Part shown: one piece after another, positions 33,200-41,747 of the stretch
How the letters are laid out: each line of letters opens with the position of its first letter
Numbering within the stretch: position 1 is the first letter of the stretch
NCBI RefSeq assembly: GCF_002303885.1
Contig: NZ_MRCM01000018.1
Span: 1 to 64,000 of the forward strand
DNA from: Flavobacterium sp. ACN2
GTDB lineage: Bacteria > Bacteroidota > Bacteroidia > Flavobacteriales > Flavobacteriaceae
Length of the DNA: 64,000 bases
Reading direction: 5' to 3'
Notes under the pieces: model-generated
Database searches by the model: none
What the model was told of the DNA's origin: nothing
What the model saw: the letters and a program-made list of their open reading frames with translations, nothing else
Position numbers and translations under genes: made by a program

Positions 33200-33754
33200 A
33201 TGAAAACTAGAAAATTTTTAGCTCTTGCAGTTTTAGCTTTAGGATTTGCATTTACATCAAATGCACAAAAATCAGTAATGGTTGGTGGAGCAGCGATGTA
33301 TCCGAATAAAAATATTATCGAAAATGCTGTTAATTCAAAAGATCACACCACATTAGTAGCCGCAGTAAAAGCTGCAGATTTAGTTGAAACATTAAAAGGG
33401 GCAGGTCCGTTTACTGTTTTTGCTCCTACTAATGGAGCTTTTGATAAATTGCCAAAAGGAACTGTAGAGACGTTATTGAAACCAGAGAATAAAAAAATGC
33501 TTCAAAATATCCTGACTTATCATGTAGCAGCGGGAAAATGGAGTTCTGCTGATATTGCAAAAGCAATAAAAGACGGAAAAGGGAAAGCAACAATTAAAAC
33601 AGTAAGCGGTGGAACCCTTACGGCATGGATGAAAGGCAAAGATCTTTATATTACTGACGAAAATGGTAGTAAAGCAAAAGTGACCATTGCAGATGTTAAT
33701 CAGTCAAATGGTGTAATTCATGTAATAGATGCTGTTTTGCTTCCGAAAAAATAA
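33200..33754 (+). CDS. Secreted fasciclin-domain protein
   Basis: A 184-residue protein with a signal peptide (ending TSNAQ) and one fasciclin (FAS1) domain over most of the mature chain. The two conserved FAS1 boxes are visible: GPFTVFAPTNGAFDKLPKGTVETLL and, near the C-terminus, NGVIHVIDAVLLPKK; the central ILTYHVAAGKW is also typical. These domains mediate adhesion or matrix contacts. The 213 bases upstream hold only AT-rich DNA in which I found no consensus promoter. Confidence 0.9.
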   Translation: MKTRKFLALAVLALGFAFTSNAQKSVMVGGAAMYPNKNIIENAVNSKDHTTLVAAVKAADLVETLKGAGPFTVFAPTNGAFDKLPKGTVETLLKPENKKMLQNILTYHVAAGKWSSADIAKAIKDGKGKATIKTVSGGTLTAWMKGKDLYITDENGSKAKVTIADVNQSNGVIHVIDAVLLPKK

Positions 33755-33776
33755 GTAGTTTCAAATTCCAAAAAAG

Positions 33777-33818
33777 AAATTCCAAATTCCAAGCTTAAAT
33801 TGGAATTTGGAATTTTTA
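33777..33818. terminator. Bidirectional terminator from an ATTCCAAATTCCAA palindrome
   Basis: AAATTCCAAATTCCAA pairs perfectly over 16 bases with TTGGAATTTGGAATTT across 7 bases, with T on both outer sides. It lies between the convergent fasciclin and DMT-exporter genes. Same family as 19003. Confidence 0.8.
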
Positions 33819-33836
33819 TTTTGAGATTTTCTAAGA

Positions 33837-34682
33837 TTATTTTTTAGCGGTCAAAGTACTTCCTGCAGAAGCAATTATAACACAAAGTACAGCTAGAATT
33901 TCGTAGAAGTTTAAATTTTCGTGAAGAAATATAAAAGCGCAAATAGAAGCTGCTGCTGGTTCTAGACTCATTAATATGCTAAAAGTGCGAGGCGGAAGTT
34001 TTCCTAAAGCCTTCATTTCTAAAGTAAACGGAATCGCACTAGACAAAAGAGCAAGAGCAACACCCATTCCGAATAATTTTGGAGTAAGATTGTTTAATCC
34101 GCTTTCTAGAAAACCAAAAGGCAAGACTAAAATCGCCGCAAACAGCATTCCGGTTGTAACGGCATCACCATCATTCATTATTTTCGAAATTTTACCTCCT
34201 AAAACAATATAAGCACTCCAAAATGCTCCCGCTAGAAGCGCGCATATAATTCCGATAGGATCTAAGCGATCGTTTGTCCATGGTGCAATTAATAAAATAC
34301 CAATTGCAGCCAGCATTACCCAACAATAATCAGCCAAACGTTTTGAACCTGCTATAGCGAGTATTAAAGGACCAACAAACTCTAAAGTTACCGCTAAACC
34401 AATTGGAATTTTTTCTATTGCGAGATAAAAAATTAAATTCATGGCCCCTAACGACAGACCATACGGAATTACAATTTTCCATTGTTGCGGAGTTATCGCT
34501 TTTAGATTTGGTCTGTAAGCCAGTAATAAAATTAACGCCGAAATACCAATACGCATAGATGCCGTACCAGCTGCGCCGATTGTAGGAAAAAGTGTTTTGG
34601 CAATAGCAGCCCCACATTGAACACTAATAATAGCTAGTAATACTGCTGGAACAGGAGGAAGGCTGAATTCTCGGTTTTTCAT
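33837..34682 (-). CDS. EamA/DMT-superfamily exporter (RhtA-like)
   Basis: A 281-residue inner-membrane protein with about ten hydrophobic helices in two EamA halves (about 10-140 and 150-280). Features such as ALRP-less FYLAIEKIPIGLAVTLEFVGPL and LGKLPPRTFSILMSLEPAAASICAFIFLHENL resemble RhtA-type exporters of threonine and homoserine. The substrate is not certain. The gene is preceded by a small unlisted gene on the same strand. Confidence 0.85.
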   Translation of the reverse strand: MKNREFSLPPVPAVLLAIISVQCGAAIAKTLFPTIGAAGTASMRIGISALILLLAYRPNLKAITPQQWKIVIPYGLSLGAMNLIFYLAIEKIPIGLAVTLEFVGPLILAIAGSKRLADYCWVMLAAIGILLIAPWTNDRLDPIGIICALLAGAFWSAYIVLGGKISKIMNDGDAVTTGMLFAAILVLPFGFLESGLNNLTPKLFGMGVALALLSSAIPFTLEMKALGKLPPRTFSILMSLEPAAASICAFIFLHENLNFYEILAVLCVIIASAGSTLTAKK

Positions 34683-34741
34683 AAAAAATAAGACAGAATC
34701 ATAAAAAATAATTGCTGTCGGATAATAAAATGTATTCTAAA

Positions 34742-34885
34742 TTAATTGTCCAATGCTCTTTTTGTAACATAGGCGCGGTAACCAATAATAGCCATTTGCC
34801 ATTTTGTAGCCTTAGAAATATCTAGACCTTTTTTGGTAAAGCTTGGCAAAAGTAGTTTATTTAGTTTAGCTAATAATTTATACAT
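34742..34885 (-). CDS. Conserved 47-residue basic protein
   Basis: An ATG at 34885 opens a 47-codon frame ending at 34742. The product begins MYKLLAKLNKLLLPSFTKKG and ends AIIGYRAYVTKRALDN: amphipathic, rich in Lys, with one Trp in ATKWQMAIIGYR. I recognise this as a small protein found widely in flavobacteria; similar entries are sometimes labelled 'SsrA-binding protein', but it does not resemble SmpB. Its length and clear amino-acid pattern argue for a real gene. It lies 59 bases upstream of the DMT exporter and is bounded upstream by a terminator. Confidence 0.7.
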   Translation of the reverse strand: MYKLLAKLNKLLLPSFTKKGLDISKATKWQMAIIGYRAYVTKRALDN

Positions 34886-34910
34886 AGTAGATTTGTTTGT
34901 TCAAAGATAT

Positions 34911-34945
34911 AAAAAAAAGACTTTGTGTTTGAAGCAAAGTCTTTT
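34911..34945 (-). terminator. Terminator of the serine-hydrolase operon
   Basis: AAAAGACTTTG pairs exactly with CAAAGTCTTTT across 9 bases; on the minus strand it is followed by a T tract. It ends the six-gene bla-like operon 23 bases after the last stop codon. Confidence 0.85.
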
Positions 34946-34967
34946 GGGTAATAAAATGTAAAAGTAT

Positions 34968-36422
34968 TTAAATTTTGAGAATCAGATTTTCGTCGCCTTC
35001 GGTTTCACGATTTATGGCATTTTTTGGAGCTTCCATCCATCCCGTTTTATTGATGACAAATTTGAAAAGATGTGTTTTATTTTTTTCAAATTTCGATTTT
35101 GGGACCGATAATTCAAATGTATTTTTACTTTTCTGAATCATTTGAAAATTATGATCATTTGGATTCCATTGGTCAAAAGAACCCGCTATAGAAATGCTTT
35201 TAACCAAATTTGGATCTAAATTCTTATCATGTTCATAAACAAATACAACATTATCGTTGACGATCTTGTAACCGTAAATGCCTGCTTGTTTTTTGTTTTC
35301 ACTCAATAAATCATTAGAGAGTCTTGTAATGGCTTCACCAAGTGCATTGCCGGTATTTTCATCACTTATATTTACAATGATGGAAATTCCTAATTGACGT
35401 TCAGGATAAACAACCAGCATGTTTTGAGTTCCAAAAGCACCGCCGTGTTTCCAGCAGTTTTTTCCATTTTCATCTACTTGGATATAATCCCAGAAATAAC
35501 CGTTCCAAGTTGTTGGGCTATTTAACATGTTTCGTTGCGATTCTTGAACAATTTTGTTTTTTGTATTAAGCTCATAAGCAATAAATTTAGTCAAATCACC
35601 TAAAGTAGATTTTAGCATTCCAGCGGCGCCCCAAAGATTGTCTGAAATGTTTGGCATTAGAACGCCTTTTAGATTATAGCCGTTTGCAATAACAGTATTT
35701 GGACTTAAATTTATACCGCTTGATTGCATATCAAGTTTTGAAAAAATGTTTTCTTTCAAAAGCGTTTCATAGCTTTTGCCATAAACGTTTTCTAAAATAT
35801 GAGCCGTAAGATTAAGACTTCCGTTGCAGTACTTGAATTTTGTTCCTGGTAAAGTGTCTAATTTTATAGTTTTAAGATCTTCAAAAAACTTCTTACGACT
35901 ATACATTTCATCCATTTTTTTATAAGCCAAATAGCTACTATCGTTTCTGTTTTTTCTTAATTCGGCAGTATCTGGAAGATCTTTGTCAAAACCAGTTCTA
36001 AAAGAAACCAAATCTTTAATAGTGATTGGAGTTCCGTTATATTCTAAGTTTGGATAAGAGCCTGTAATATATTTTCTAATATCATCGTCTGGATTCAATT
36101 TTCCTTCCAAAACCGCTTGCGCCGTCAGTAAACCTGTAAATAGTTTCGTTATAGAAGCAACTTCAAAAACAGTATTGTTGTTCGCAATATTTTCTTTTCC
36201 CTTATCAATTTCGCCGTAATGTCTCGTAAAGGTTTTTCCATTCTTAACCACTCCAATAGAAATAGAATTAGCTTTTGACTTTCCTATTAAAAGCGAAGCT
36301 GTTTTGTCCATTGCAGTAAAAATACTTTTTTCAGCGGTATTCTTCTGTGCTAGAATTGAAAAGCTAAAACATAAAAACAGGAGTATAATGAGCTTTTTCA
36401 TTTTCGTAAATATGTTTTTCAT
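34968..36422 (-). CDS. Class C beta-lactamase-fold serine hydrolase with C-terminal E-set domain
   Basis: A 484-residue secreted enzyme. Residues about 30-370 form a class C beta-lactamase/S12 domain with all three motifs: SxxK at Ser90-Ile-Thr-Lys93, YxN at Tyr198-Cys-Asn200 and HxG at His326-Gly-Gly328. Residues about 405-484 (SIAGSFDQWNP, LFKFVINKTGWMEAP) resemble the glycogen-binding E-set domain (CBM48/AMPK-beta like). An internal ATG at 36401 gives a neater signal peptide (MKKLIILLFLCFSFSILAQ) and may be the real start. It is the last gene of the operon. Substrate could be peptidoglycan peptides, beta-lactams or esters. Confidence 0.85.
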   Translation of the reverse strand: MKNIFTKMKKLIILLFLCFSFSILAQKNTAEKSIFTAMDKTASLLIGKSKANSISIGVVKNGKTFTRHYGEIDKGKENIANNNTVFEVASITKLFTGLLTAQAVLEGKLNPDDDIRKYITGSYPNLEYNGTPITIKDLVSFRTGFDKDLPDTAELRKNRNDSSYLAYKKMDEMYSRKKFFEDLKTIKLDTLPGTKFKYCNGSLNLTAHILENVYGKSYETLLKENIFSKLDMQSSGINLSPNTVIANGYNLKGVLMPNISDNLWGAAGMLKSTLGDLTKFIAYELNTKNKIVQESQRNMLNSPTTWNGYFWDYIQVDENGKNCWKHGGAFGTQNMLVVYPERQLGISIIVNISDENTGNALGEAITRLSNDLLSENKKQAGIYGYKIVNDNVVFVYEHDKNLDPNLVKSISIAGSFDQWNPNDHNFQMIQKSKNTFELSVPKSKFEKNKTHLFKFVINKTGWMEAPKNAINRETEGDENLILKI

Positions 36423-36442
36423 TTATTAAAGAGAAGTATAGA

Positions 36443-37882
36443 TTACTTCGCTAACATTGTGTTGATTTTCTCCAGCATTTCTTTTGCATTATTGTTGTCC
36501 GGAGAAAGAGATAATGCTTTTTGATAATTTTCTTTCGAAAGTGCCAATTCATTATTTCTAAAATAGCCATCAGCCAAACTATCAAATGCATTTCCAGATT
36601 TCGGATTCTCTTTTGCATTAAGTTCTAAGACTTTTATACCGTCATGCAATCTTCCGTGATCCATTAATGTATAGCCAATAACATTCAGTCGATATTCAAA
36701 GTCCCAATCAGGATGATTCTTTTTTAAGGCTAAATAATTCTGTTGCGCTTTTGTAAAATCTAATTTTAAAAAAATCTGATTGATTTTTTCTCCAGCTAAT
36801 AAAAAATTATCTGTAAGTGTTTTATCTACAATCGAAGCCACATGATTAATTACTTGACTTTGTACATATAAGCCCGAATATTTATGCCCATTGGATAAAA
36901 AGATTATCGTTAAATCACGATCCGTAAATTTTCTAAAAGCAGTTTCATTGCCGCCAGTAAAGCCGTATGAAAGGACATTATTAACTGGTACAATTTCCCA
37001 ACCAAAAGCAAAACGATCTGTGTTGTTGGCAAACGGAAACGGTTTCCACATATTGCTTTTGGTTTCCTTTTGAAGATAAACGCCTTTATCGAGGTTTTCA
37101 TTCCATAGAATAAAATTCGGCAAAGAAATATTTAAGCCATTTGCAGAATGAGCGTCGGTGCCAAAGTTTGAAGTGCTTTTAACGTACTTTTTTGTTTGAT
37201 CATCATAGTTGTATCTAGAAGCACTATTGGGTACCGTTTCGCCAAAATTGGACGAAAAATAAACGCCTGATTTTACAGAAGGAAACTGATTTTGTAAAAT
37301 ATATTCTTCAAAAGTCAAACCCGTAATTCTTTCGATAATTTTAGCCAGAAACAAATAATTGGTTTGATTGTAACGATATTGATTTCCTGTTTTAAAATCC
37401 ATTGGTTTTTGAGACAGTAAAGCTATTTTTTCGTCAAGTGGCGCCGTTATCGGAATTTCTTGAAACCTAACGACATCAGGAAGCCCGGAAGAATGAGAAA
37501 GCAAGTTTTTAATTTTTACGTCTTGCCATTCTTTTGGAGTATTTTCTAAATATTTTGAAATAGGATCTTCGAGTGATAATTTTCCTTGTTCAATAAGTCG
37601 AAATATCCCAACATTGGTAATTAATTTGGTAGTTGAAAATATTTTAAAAGCAGTGTTTTTATCCACTGCTTTATCATCTTCTATAGAAGCTTTGCCAAAA
37701 TATTTTTCATAAACAATTTTACCATCTTTTATTACTGCCAATGCCACACCGGGAATTTCATTAATTGCTATTACTTCTTTTATGTAATGGTCAATTTTTT
37801 GTTCTGTTGATTTGTCAGCGTTTTTTTGACCAAAAGATAAATTAAGAACGAATAGTAAAGAGACGGTAAGAAAGGCTCTCAT
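36443..37882 (-). CDS. Beta-lactamase-fold serine hydrolase with C-terminal TPR region
   Basis: A 479-residue secreted protein (signal peptide ending LSFGQ). The hydrolase domain has the SxxK motif at Ser83-Thr-Thr-Lys86. The second motif reads YNQTNYLFLA rather than a strict YxN, and the third position has FTGGNET rather than HxG, both common in the S12 group that includes esterases. Residues about 370-475 contain TPR-like helices (NAFDSLADGYFRNNELALSKENYQKALSLSPDNNNAKEMLEKI). It lies 5 bases after the BlaR1 gene and is a probable output of the regulatory pairs upstream. Confidence 0.85.
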   Translation of the reverse strand: MRAFLTVSLLFVLNLSFGQKNADKSTEQKIDHYIKEVIAINEIPGVALAVIKDGKIVYEKYFGKASIEDDKAVDKNTAFKIFSTTKLITNVGIFRLIEQGKLSLEDPISKYLENTPKEWQDVKIKNLLSHSSGLPDVVRFQEIPITAPLDEKIALLSQKPMDFKTGNQYRYNQTNYLFLAKIIERITGLTFEEYILQNQFPSVKSGVYFSSNFGETVPNSASRYNYDDQTKKYVKSTSNFGTDAHSANGLNISLPNFILWNENLDKGVYLQKETKSNMWKPFPFANNTDRFAFGWEIVPVNNVLSYGFTGGNETAFRKFTDRDLTIIFLSNGHKYSGLYVQSQVINHVASIVDKTLTDNFLLAGEKINQIFLKLDFTKAQQNYLALKKNHPDWDFEYRLNVIGYTLMDHGRLHDGIKVLELNAKENPKSGNAFDSLADGYFRNNELALSKENYQKALSLSPDNNNAKEMLEKINTMLAK

Positions 37883-37887
37883 CAGGA

Positions 37888-39756
37888 TTAAGCTTTTTTA
37901 TTCTGCTTTTCCATTTCTTTCATCTCTTTTTCACGCTGCTTCATGTCTTTTTCATGCTGTTTCATGTTTTTTTCATGTTGCTTCATATCTTTAGCATGTT
38001 GCTTCATATCAAGCTCATACTGTTTCATGTCTTGCTCGTATTGTTTCATACTATTTTCATAGTCTTTAGAATCGTCTCCAAATTTGAAATTAAAGTCGTA
38101 GTTGAACTTTTCCATGTTTGCGCTGAATTTTTCCATAGCAATTTCATATTTCGCCATTTCTTTTTCATAAACTTCTGCTCTTTGCGACATGATAGCTTCA
38201 ACTTGCTTTTCGTATTCTTTCATTTGAGGCTCAAACGCTTCCATCTGTTTCCCAAAAGCTTCCATGTCTTTTTCAAATTTAGCCATTGCTACTTTATCCT
38301 TTGGATTTTTTGGAGCAACAGGAGGTTTTGGCATTTTTGACATATCAATTGCTGGAACAGGAGGCATTGGTCCTGAAGGAAATGCTGGCGGAGTTGGAGG
38401 TGCAGGAGCTGCAACATCAGATTCTCCATTTCCAAAAGTGCGAACAATAACTTTATTGTTTTTGATAATCATTGGTGTTCTGAAATTTCCATCGGTATTA
38501 ATTACAATAGCCTTTGATCCATTTTCGCTTGTTCCAATTGCCAATTCGCAGTCTTTAATAGCTTCGTCTCCGTCAATTCTGATCATTTGTTTTTTACCAG
38601 AATCCGATTTTACTTTGATTTGAATCCCAGTCAATTCTTCTTTGGTATTTCTTTTTACATCCGAAATTTCGACATCCAGATTATGATTTGCCTTTAATTG
38701 GCCTGGCAATTCATTTAATTCCTTATCAGTCGTGTTTTTAGTAATTTTGATCGTTTGGTCAGTATCTTTAACAGTGTCTCTTTGGATTGAGGCAACTTCA
38801 GCTTGTTTCTTTTCTTGTGCAATGGTTCTTATTTGAAATAAAAGAACAAACGCACCAAGAGCAGGTATTACTGCCGAATACTTCCAGTAATTTCTTTTGT
38901 TTGATTGATTTTTGTTTAACATGACAATTCGTTTTTTGATTAATGATTGATAAAAATGATTGGTGATTGCAACACAAGTTTCGTGTGTTGTGATTTTTAA
39001 AAGTGTGTATTGATACGCTTTTTTGTCGGCAATTTTTTTAGAAGCTTCACTATCTGCAATGAACTCAAGATTTTGCAGAATAGCTTTCTTATAAAGCCAG
39101 ATAATTGGATTAAACCAAAATAGAATGCAAAAGATTCTAGAAATCAAAACATCAATGGTATGCTTTTGATCGCTGTGCACTTTTTCGTGCTCCAAAATAC
39201 TTTCTAATTCCGACGAAGTATATAGTGATGAGTTATATACAATGTAATCGAAATAAGAGAAAGGAGCTATATTTTCATTAACATCAATAAATTTAAAATC
39301 TTCCTGCTGTTCAATCTTTTTTCCTTTTAAAACAGAATTCAGACTGTAAAAATCAAGCGCAAATTTGATCATGAAACCTAAGAAGCCAATTGCGTAAACG
39401 ACAGCCGCGACCAAAGTCCAATTGATTACAAAATTCTCTTCTTCAATAACAGAAACAGTTGTTGGCTTATACGGAGTCTCATAAACAGCAGCTTCATGAT
39501 TTGAAGTTGAAACACTCGATACATCCGTTGTTGTAGTTGTAATTATTGGATCTGGCGCTGGCGCTGGAGGCGCTTCAACCCAAATTACTTTCGTATAAAC
39601 TACAAAAGGCAATACCACAGAAGTGATTAATCCCGCAATTAAAAACCAGCGGCTACTGTTAAAAAAAGTTTCTTTGCGAAGTAAAAAAATGTAAGCAAAA
39701 TAAAACATTGCTAATAACCCGCTTGATTTTAAGATAAAAATGAAAAGTGCTTCCAT
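37888..39756 (-). CDS. BlaR1-type M56 metallopeptidase sensor, paralogue 2
   Basis: A 622-residue membrane protease. N-terminal helices at about 5-27, 36-58, 112-134 and one near 318 frame a cytoplasmic zinc protease with HEKVH at 190-194 and EFIADSEA (231-238) carrying the third ligand. In staphylococcal BlaR1 this protease is switched on by a penicillin-binding domain and leads to repressor cleavage. Here the C-terminal part has no such domain: it has a Pro-rich stretch (APAPPTPPAFPSGPMPPVPA) and then 7-residue repeats of the type MKQHEKD for about 50 residues. It follows its blaI by 11 bases. Confidence 0.88.
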   Translation of the reverse strand: MEALFIFILKSSGLLAMFYFAYIFLLRKETFFNSSRWFLIAGLITSVVLPFVVYTKVIWVEAPPAPAPDPIITTTTTDVSSVSTSNHEAAVYETPYKPTTVSVIEEENFVINWTLVAAVVYAIGFLGFMIKFALDFYSLNSVLKGKKIEQQEDFKFIDVNENIAPFSYFDYIVYNSSLYTSSELESILEHEKVHSDQKHTIDVLISRIFCILFWFNPIIWLYKKAILQNLEFIADSEASKKIADKKAYQYTLLKITTHETCVAITNHFYQSLIKKRIVMLNKNQSNKRNYWKYSAVIPALGAFVLLFQIRTIAQEKKQAEVASIQRDTVKDTDQTIKITKNTTDKELNELPGQLKANHNLDVEISDVKRNTKEELTGIQIKVKSDSGKKQMIRIDGDEAIKDCELAIGTSENGSKAIVINTDGNFRTPMIIKNNKVIVRTFGNGESDVAAPAPPTPPAFPSGPMPPVPAIDMSKMPKPPVAPKNPKDKVAMAKFEKDMEAFGKQMEAFEPQMKEYEKQVEAIMSQRAEVYEKEMAKYEIAMEKFSANMEKFNYDFNFKFGDDSKDYENSMKQYEQDMKQYELDMKQHAKDMKQHEKNMKQHEKDMKQREKEMKEMEKQNKKA

Positions 39757-39767
39757 AACTATTTTGA

Positions 39768-40136
39768 TTACTTACCTGCTTTTGGATTTTCGATCATGTC
39801 TAAGATTTCACGCAATTCGTCTGCCGAGATTTTTTCTTCTTTGGCAAAAAAAGAAACCATGCTTTTGTATGAGCTATTAAAATAATTGTCAATTGCAGTG
39901 CTCATGAACCCTTTTCTGTAATCTTCGATGCTTACAGCTGGATAATATTGATGCGTATTTCCAAAAGCATTATGTGCAACATATCCCTTTTCTTCCAGAT
40001 TACGAACAATGGTAGACAAAGTGTTATAATGTGGCTGATCTTCTAAAATCTCTGCTTGAATTTCTTTTACAAAAGCTTTTTTAAGCTTCCATAAAATATG
40101 CATGATTTCTTCTTCTTTATTGGTCAGTTTTTGCAT
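39768..40136 (-). CDS. BlaI/MecI-family repressor, paralogue 2
   Basis: A 122-residue winged-helix repressor: LTNKEEEIMHILWKLKKAFVKEIQAEI, then HYNTLSTIVRNLEEKGYVAHNAFGNTHQYYP, the DNA-recognition helix and wing of BlaI/MecI. The C-terminal helices (YKSMVSFFAKEEKISADELREILDMIE) form the dimer and hold the protease-sensitive site in the family. It is nearly identical to the repressor at 41748. Only 29 bases separate it from the preceding BlaR1 gene, with no operator-like dyad, so it is transcribed from the upstream promoter. Confidence 0.92.
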   Translation of the reverse strand: MQKLTNKEEEIMHILWKLKKAFVKEIQAEILEDQPHYNTLSTIVRNLEEKGYVAHNAFGNTHQYYPAVSIEDYRKGFMSTAIDNYFNSSYKSMVSFFAKEEKISADELREILDMIENPKAGK

Positions 40137-40165
40137 TTCTCAGTGATTTAAAAGATTAAAACTTT

Positions 40166-41740
40166 TTATTTTTTGCTCTTAATCTCGACAATGCCATTCT
40201 CGCCCTTTTCACCAAATAAAGCTACAGCATCTAAGCTTTTGAAAACTCTTACCGATTTAATCGTGCTAGGAGGAAGACTATTCATATCAAAATCAGATGG
40301 CATATCTTTTCCATCTAAAATTACAAGCGGAAAACCTATTTTCACATTCGTTTTTACACCATTTGCAACAGCAACAGATGTTCCTTCATCAGAAGAAGTC
40401 GTAATAACCGTATTATTGTCTTTATCAATAATTACAGTAGTGCTAGAATTTGCACTACTATTACTGTTAGTTTTTGTACTAGTATTAGAATTAGTGTTAA
40501 CATTGGTTTCTGTTTTTAGTTTATTGCTAATTACTTTTTTAGGTTCTTTATTGTTAGAATTATTAACAGTCTGAATGCCTATTTTTTTATCGCCATTTTT
40601 ATAAGTAATAATAATTACTCCGAATTCATTTATTGCTTTATCCGAATTTTGAATGGATTTTGAATGTTGTTTTCCTTTCTTTATATCGACTGTAATAGAT
40701 GTTAGTTGGTCCGAGTCATTTCTCTTAACTTCAGACATTTCAAATTTTACATTGTGGTTTTTCTTCAAATTATTCTTGATTTTATTTAATTCGGCATCTG
40801 TAGAATTTTTGCTGATTTTAAAAACATCTACAGATTCAATATTTGAATCATTTTCTTTTATAATTTGTGGTTTCTCTTTCGCAATTACTTCAACTTGAAA
40901 TAATAAAACAAATGTGGCAATTGCAGGAAGCATAAGATAATACTTCCAGGAATTCCTCTTTTTTGATTGATTTTTGTTTAACATGACAATTCGTTTTTTG
41001 ATTAATGATTGATAAAAATGATTGGTGATTGCAACACAGTTTTCGTGCGTTGTTATTTTTAAAAGCGTGTATTGATATGCTTTTTTGTCCGAAAGTTTTT
41101 TAGAAGCTTCACTATCAGCAATAAATTCCAAATTTTGAGTGATTGCCTTTTTGTAAAACCATACAATTGGATTGAACCAAAAAATGATGCTGAAGATTCT
41201 AGAAATCAATACATCAAAAGTATGATTTTGATCGCTGTGCACTTTTTCATGTTCCAAAATGCTTTCTAATTCTGATGCAGTGTAAAGTGATGAGTTGTAC
41301 ACAATATATTCAAAATAGGAGAAAGGCGCGATATTCTCGTTGATATCTACGAATTTGAAATCGGCTTGTTGTTTGATTTTTTTTCCTTTTATAATAGCAT
41401 TCAAACTATAAAAGTCAATTGCCAGTTTTAAAAGAAAAACCAAAAGACCAATCCCGTAGAAGCCAAGAATAATATAATTCCAATTAAATTCTACCGATTC
41501 GCTGTCCGAGTTATTTATTAATGTTGTTTGGATATTGGTATCGAAATTAGGAGCAGCATCAATCCATATTACTTTTGTGTAAGTCAATAATGGTAAAATT
41601 ACTGAGACTACCAAGCCAGATAAAAGAAACCATCTGTTACTGTTGAAAAATGTTTCTTTGCGCAGTAAAAAATAGTAAGCACAATAAAACATTAGCATTA
41701 AACTGCTTGATTTGGCGATGTAAATGAAAACTGCTTCCAT
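40166..41740 (-). CDS. BlaR1-type M56 metallopeptidase sensor, paralogue 1
   Basis: A 524-residue paralogue of the 37888 gene. The N-terminal 300 residues are closely similar, with HEKVH at 164-168 and EFIADSEASKK. The C-terminal sensor part differs: an Asn/Thr/Ser-rich linker (TNVNTNSNTSTKTNSNSSAN) leads to a final segment, VILDGKDMPSDFDMNSLPPS then VFKSLDAVALFGEKGENGIVEIKSK, that looks like the plug motif of TonB-dependent receptors. A penicillin-binding domain is absent. It follows its blaI by 7 bases. Confidence 0.88.
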   Translation of the reverse strand: MEAVFIYIAKSSSLMLMFYCAYYFLLRKETFFNSNRWFLLSGLVVSVILPLLTYTKVIWIDAAPNFDTNIQTTLINNSDSESVEFNWNYIILGFYGIGLLVFLLKLAIDFYSLNAIIKGKKIKQQADFKFVDINENIAPFSYFEYIVYNSSLYTASELESILEHEKVHSDQNHTFDVLISRIFSIIFWFNPIVWFYKKAITQNLEFIADSEASKKLSDKKAYQYTLLKITTHENCVAITNHFYQSLIKKRIVMLNKNQSKKRNSWKYYLMLPAIATFVLLFQVEVIAKEKPQIIKENDSNIESVDVFKISKNSTDAELNKIKNNLKKNHNVKFEMSEVKRNDSDQLTSITVDIKKGKQHSKSIQNSDKAINEFGVIIITYKNGDKKIGIQTVNNSNNKEPKKVISNKLKTETNVNTNSNTSTKTNSNSSANSSTTVIIDKDNNTVITTSSDEGTSVAVANGVKTNVKIGFPLVILDGKDMPSDFDMNSLPPSTIKSVRVFKSLDAVALFGEKGENGIVEIKSKK

Positions 41741-41747
41741 AAACTGA

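Noticed and set aside
37915..38050. Tandem 21-base DNA repeats considered as a minisatellite or CRISPR-like array
   Set aside because: They lie in frame inside a coding sequence and encode heptads; there are no unique spacers of equal length.
37954..38340. Long plus-strand frame opposite the BlaR1 C-terminus, rich in Phe, Leu and His
   Set aside because: It mirrors the 21-base coding repeats of the BlaR1 tail; the composition follows from the opposite strand.
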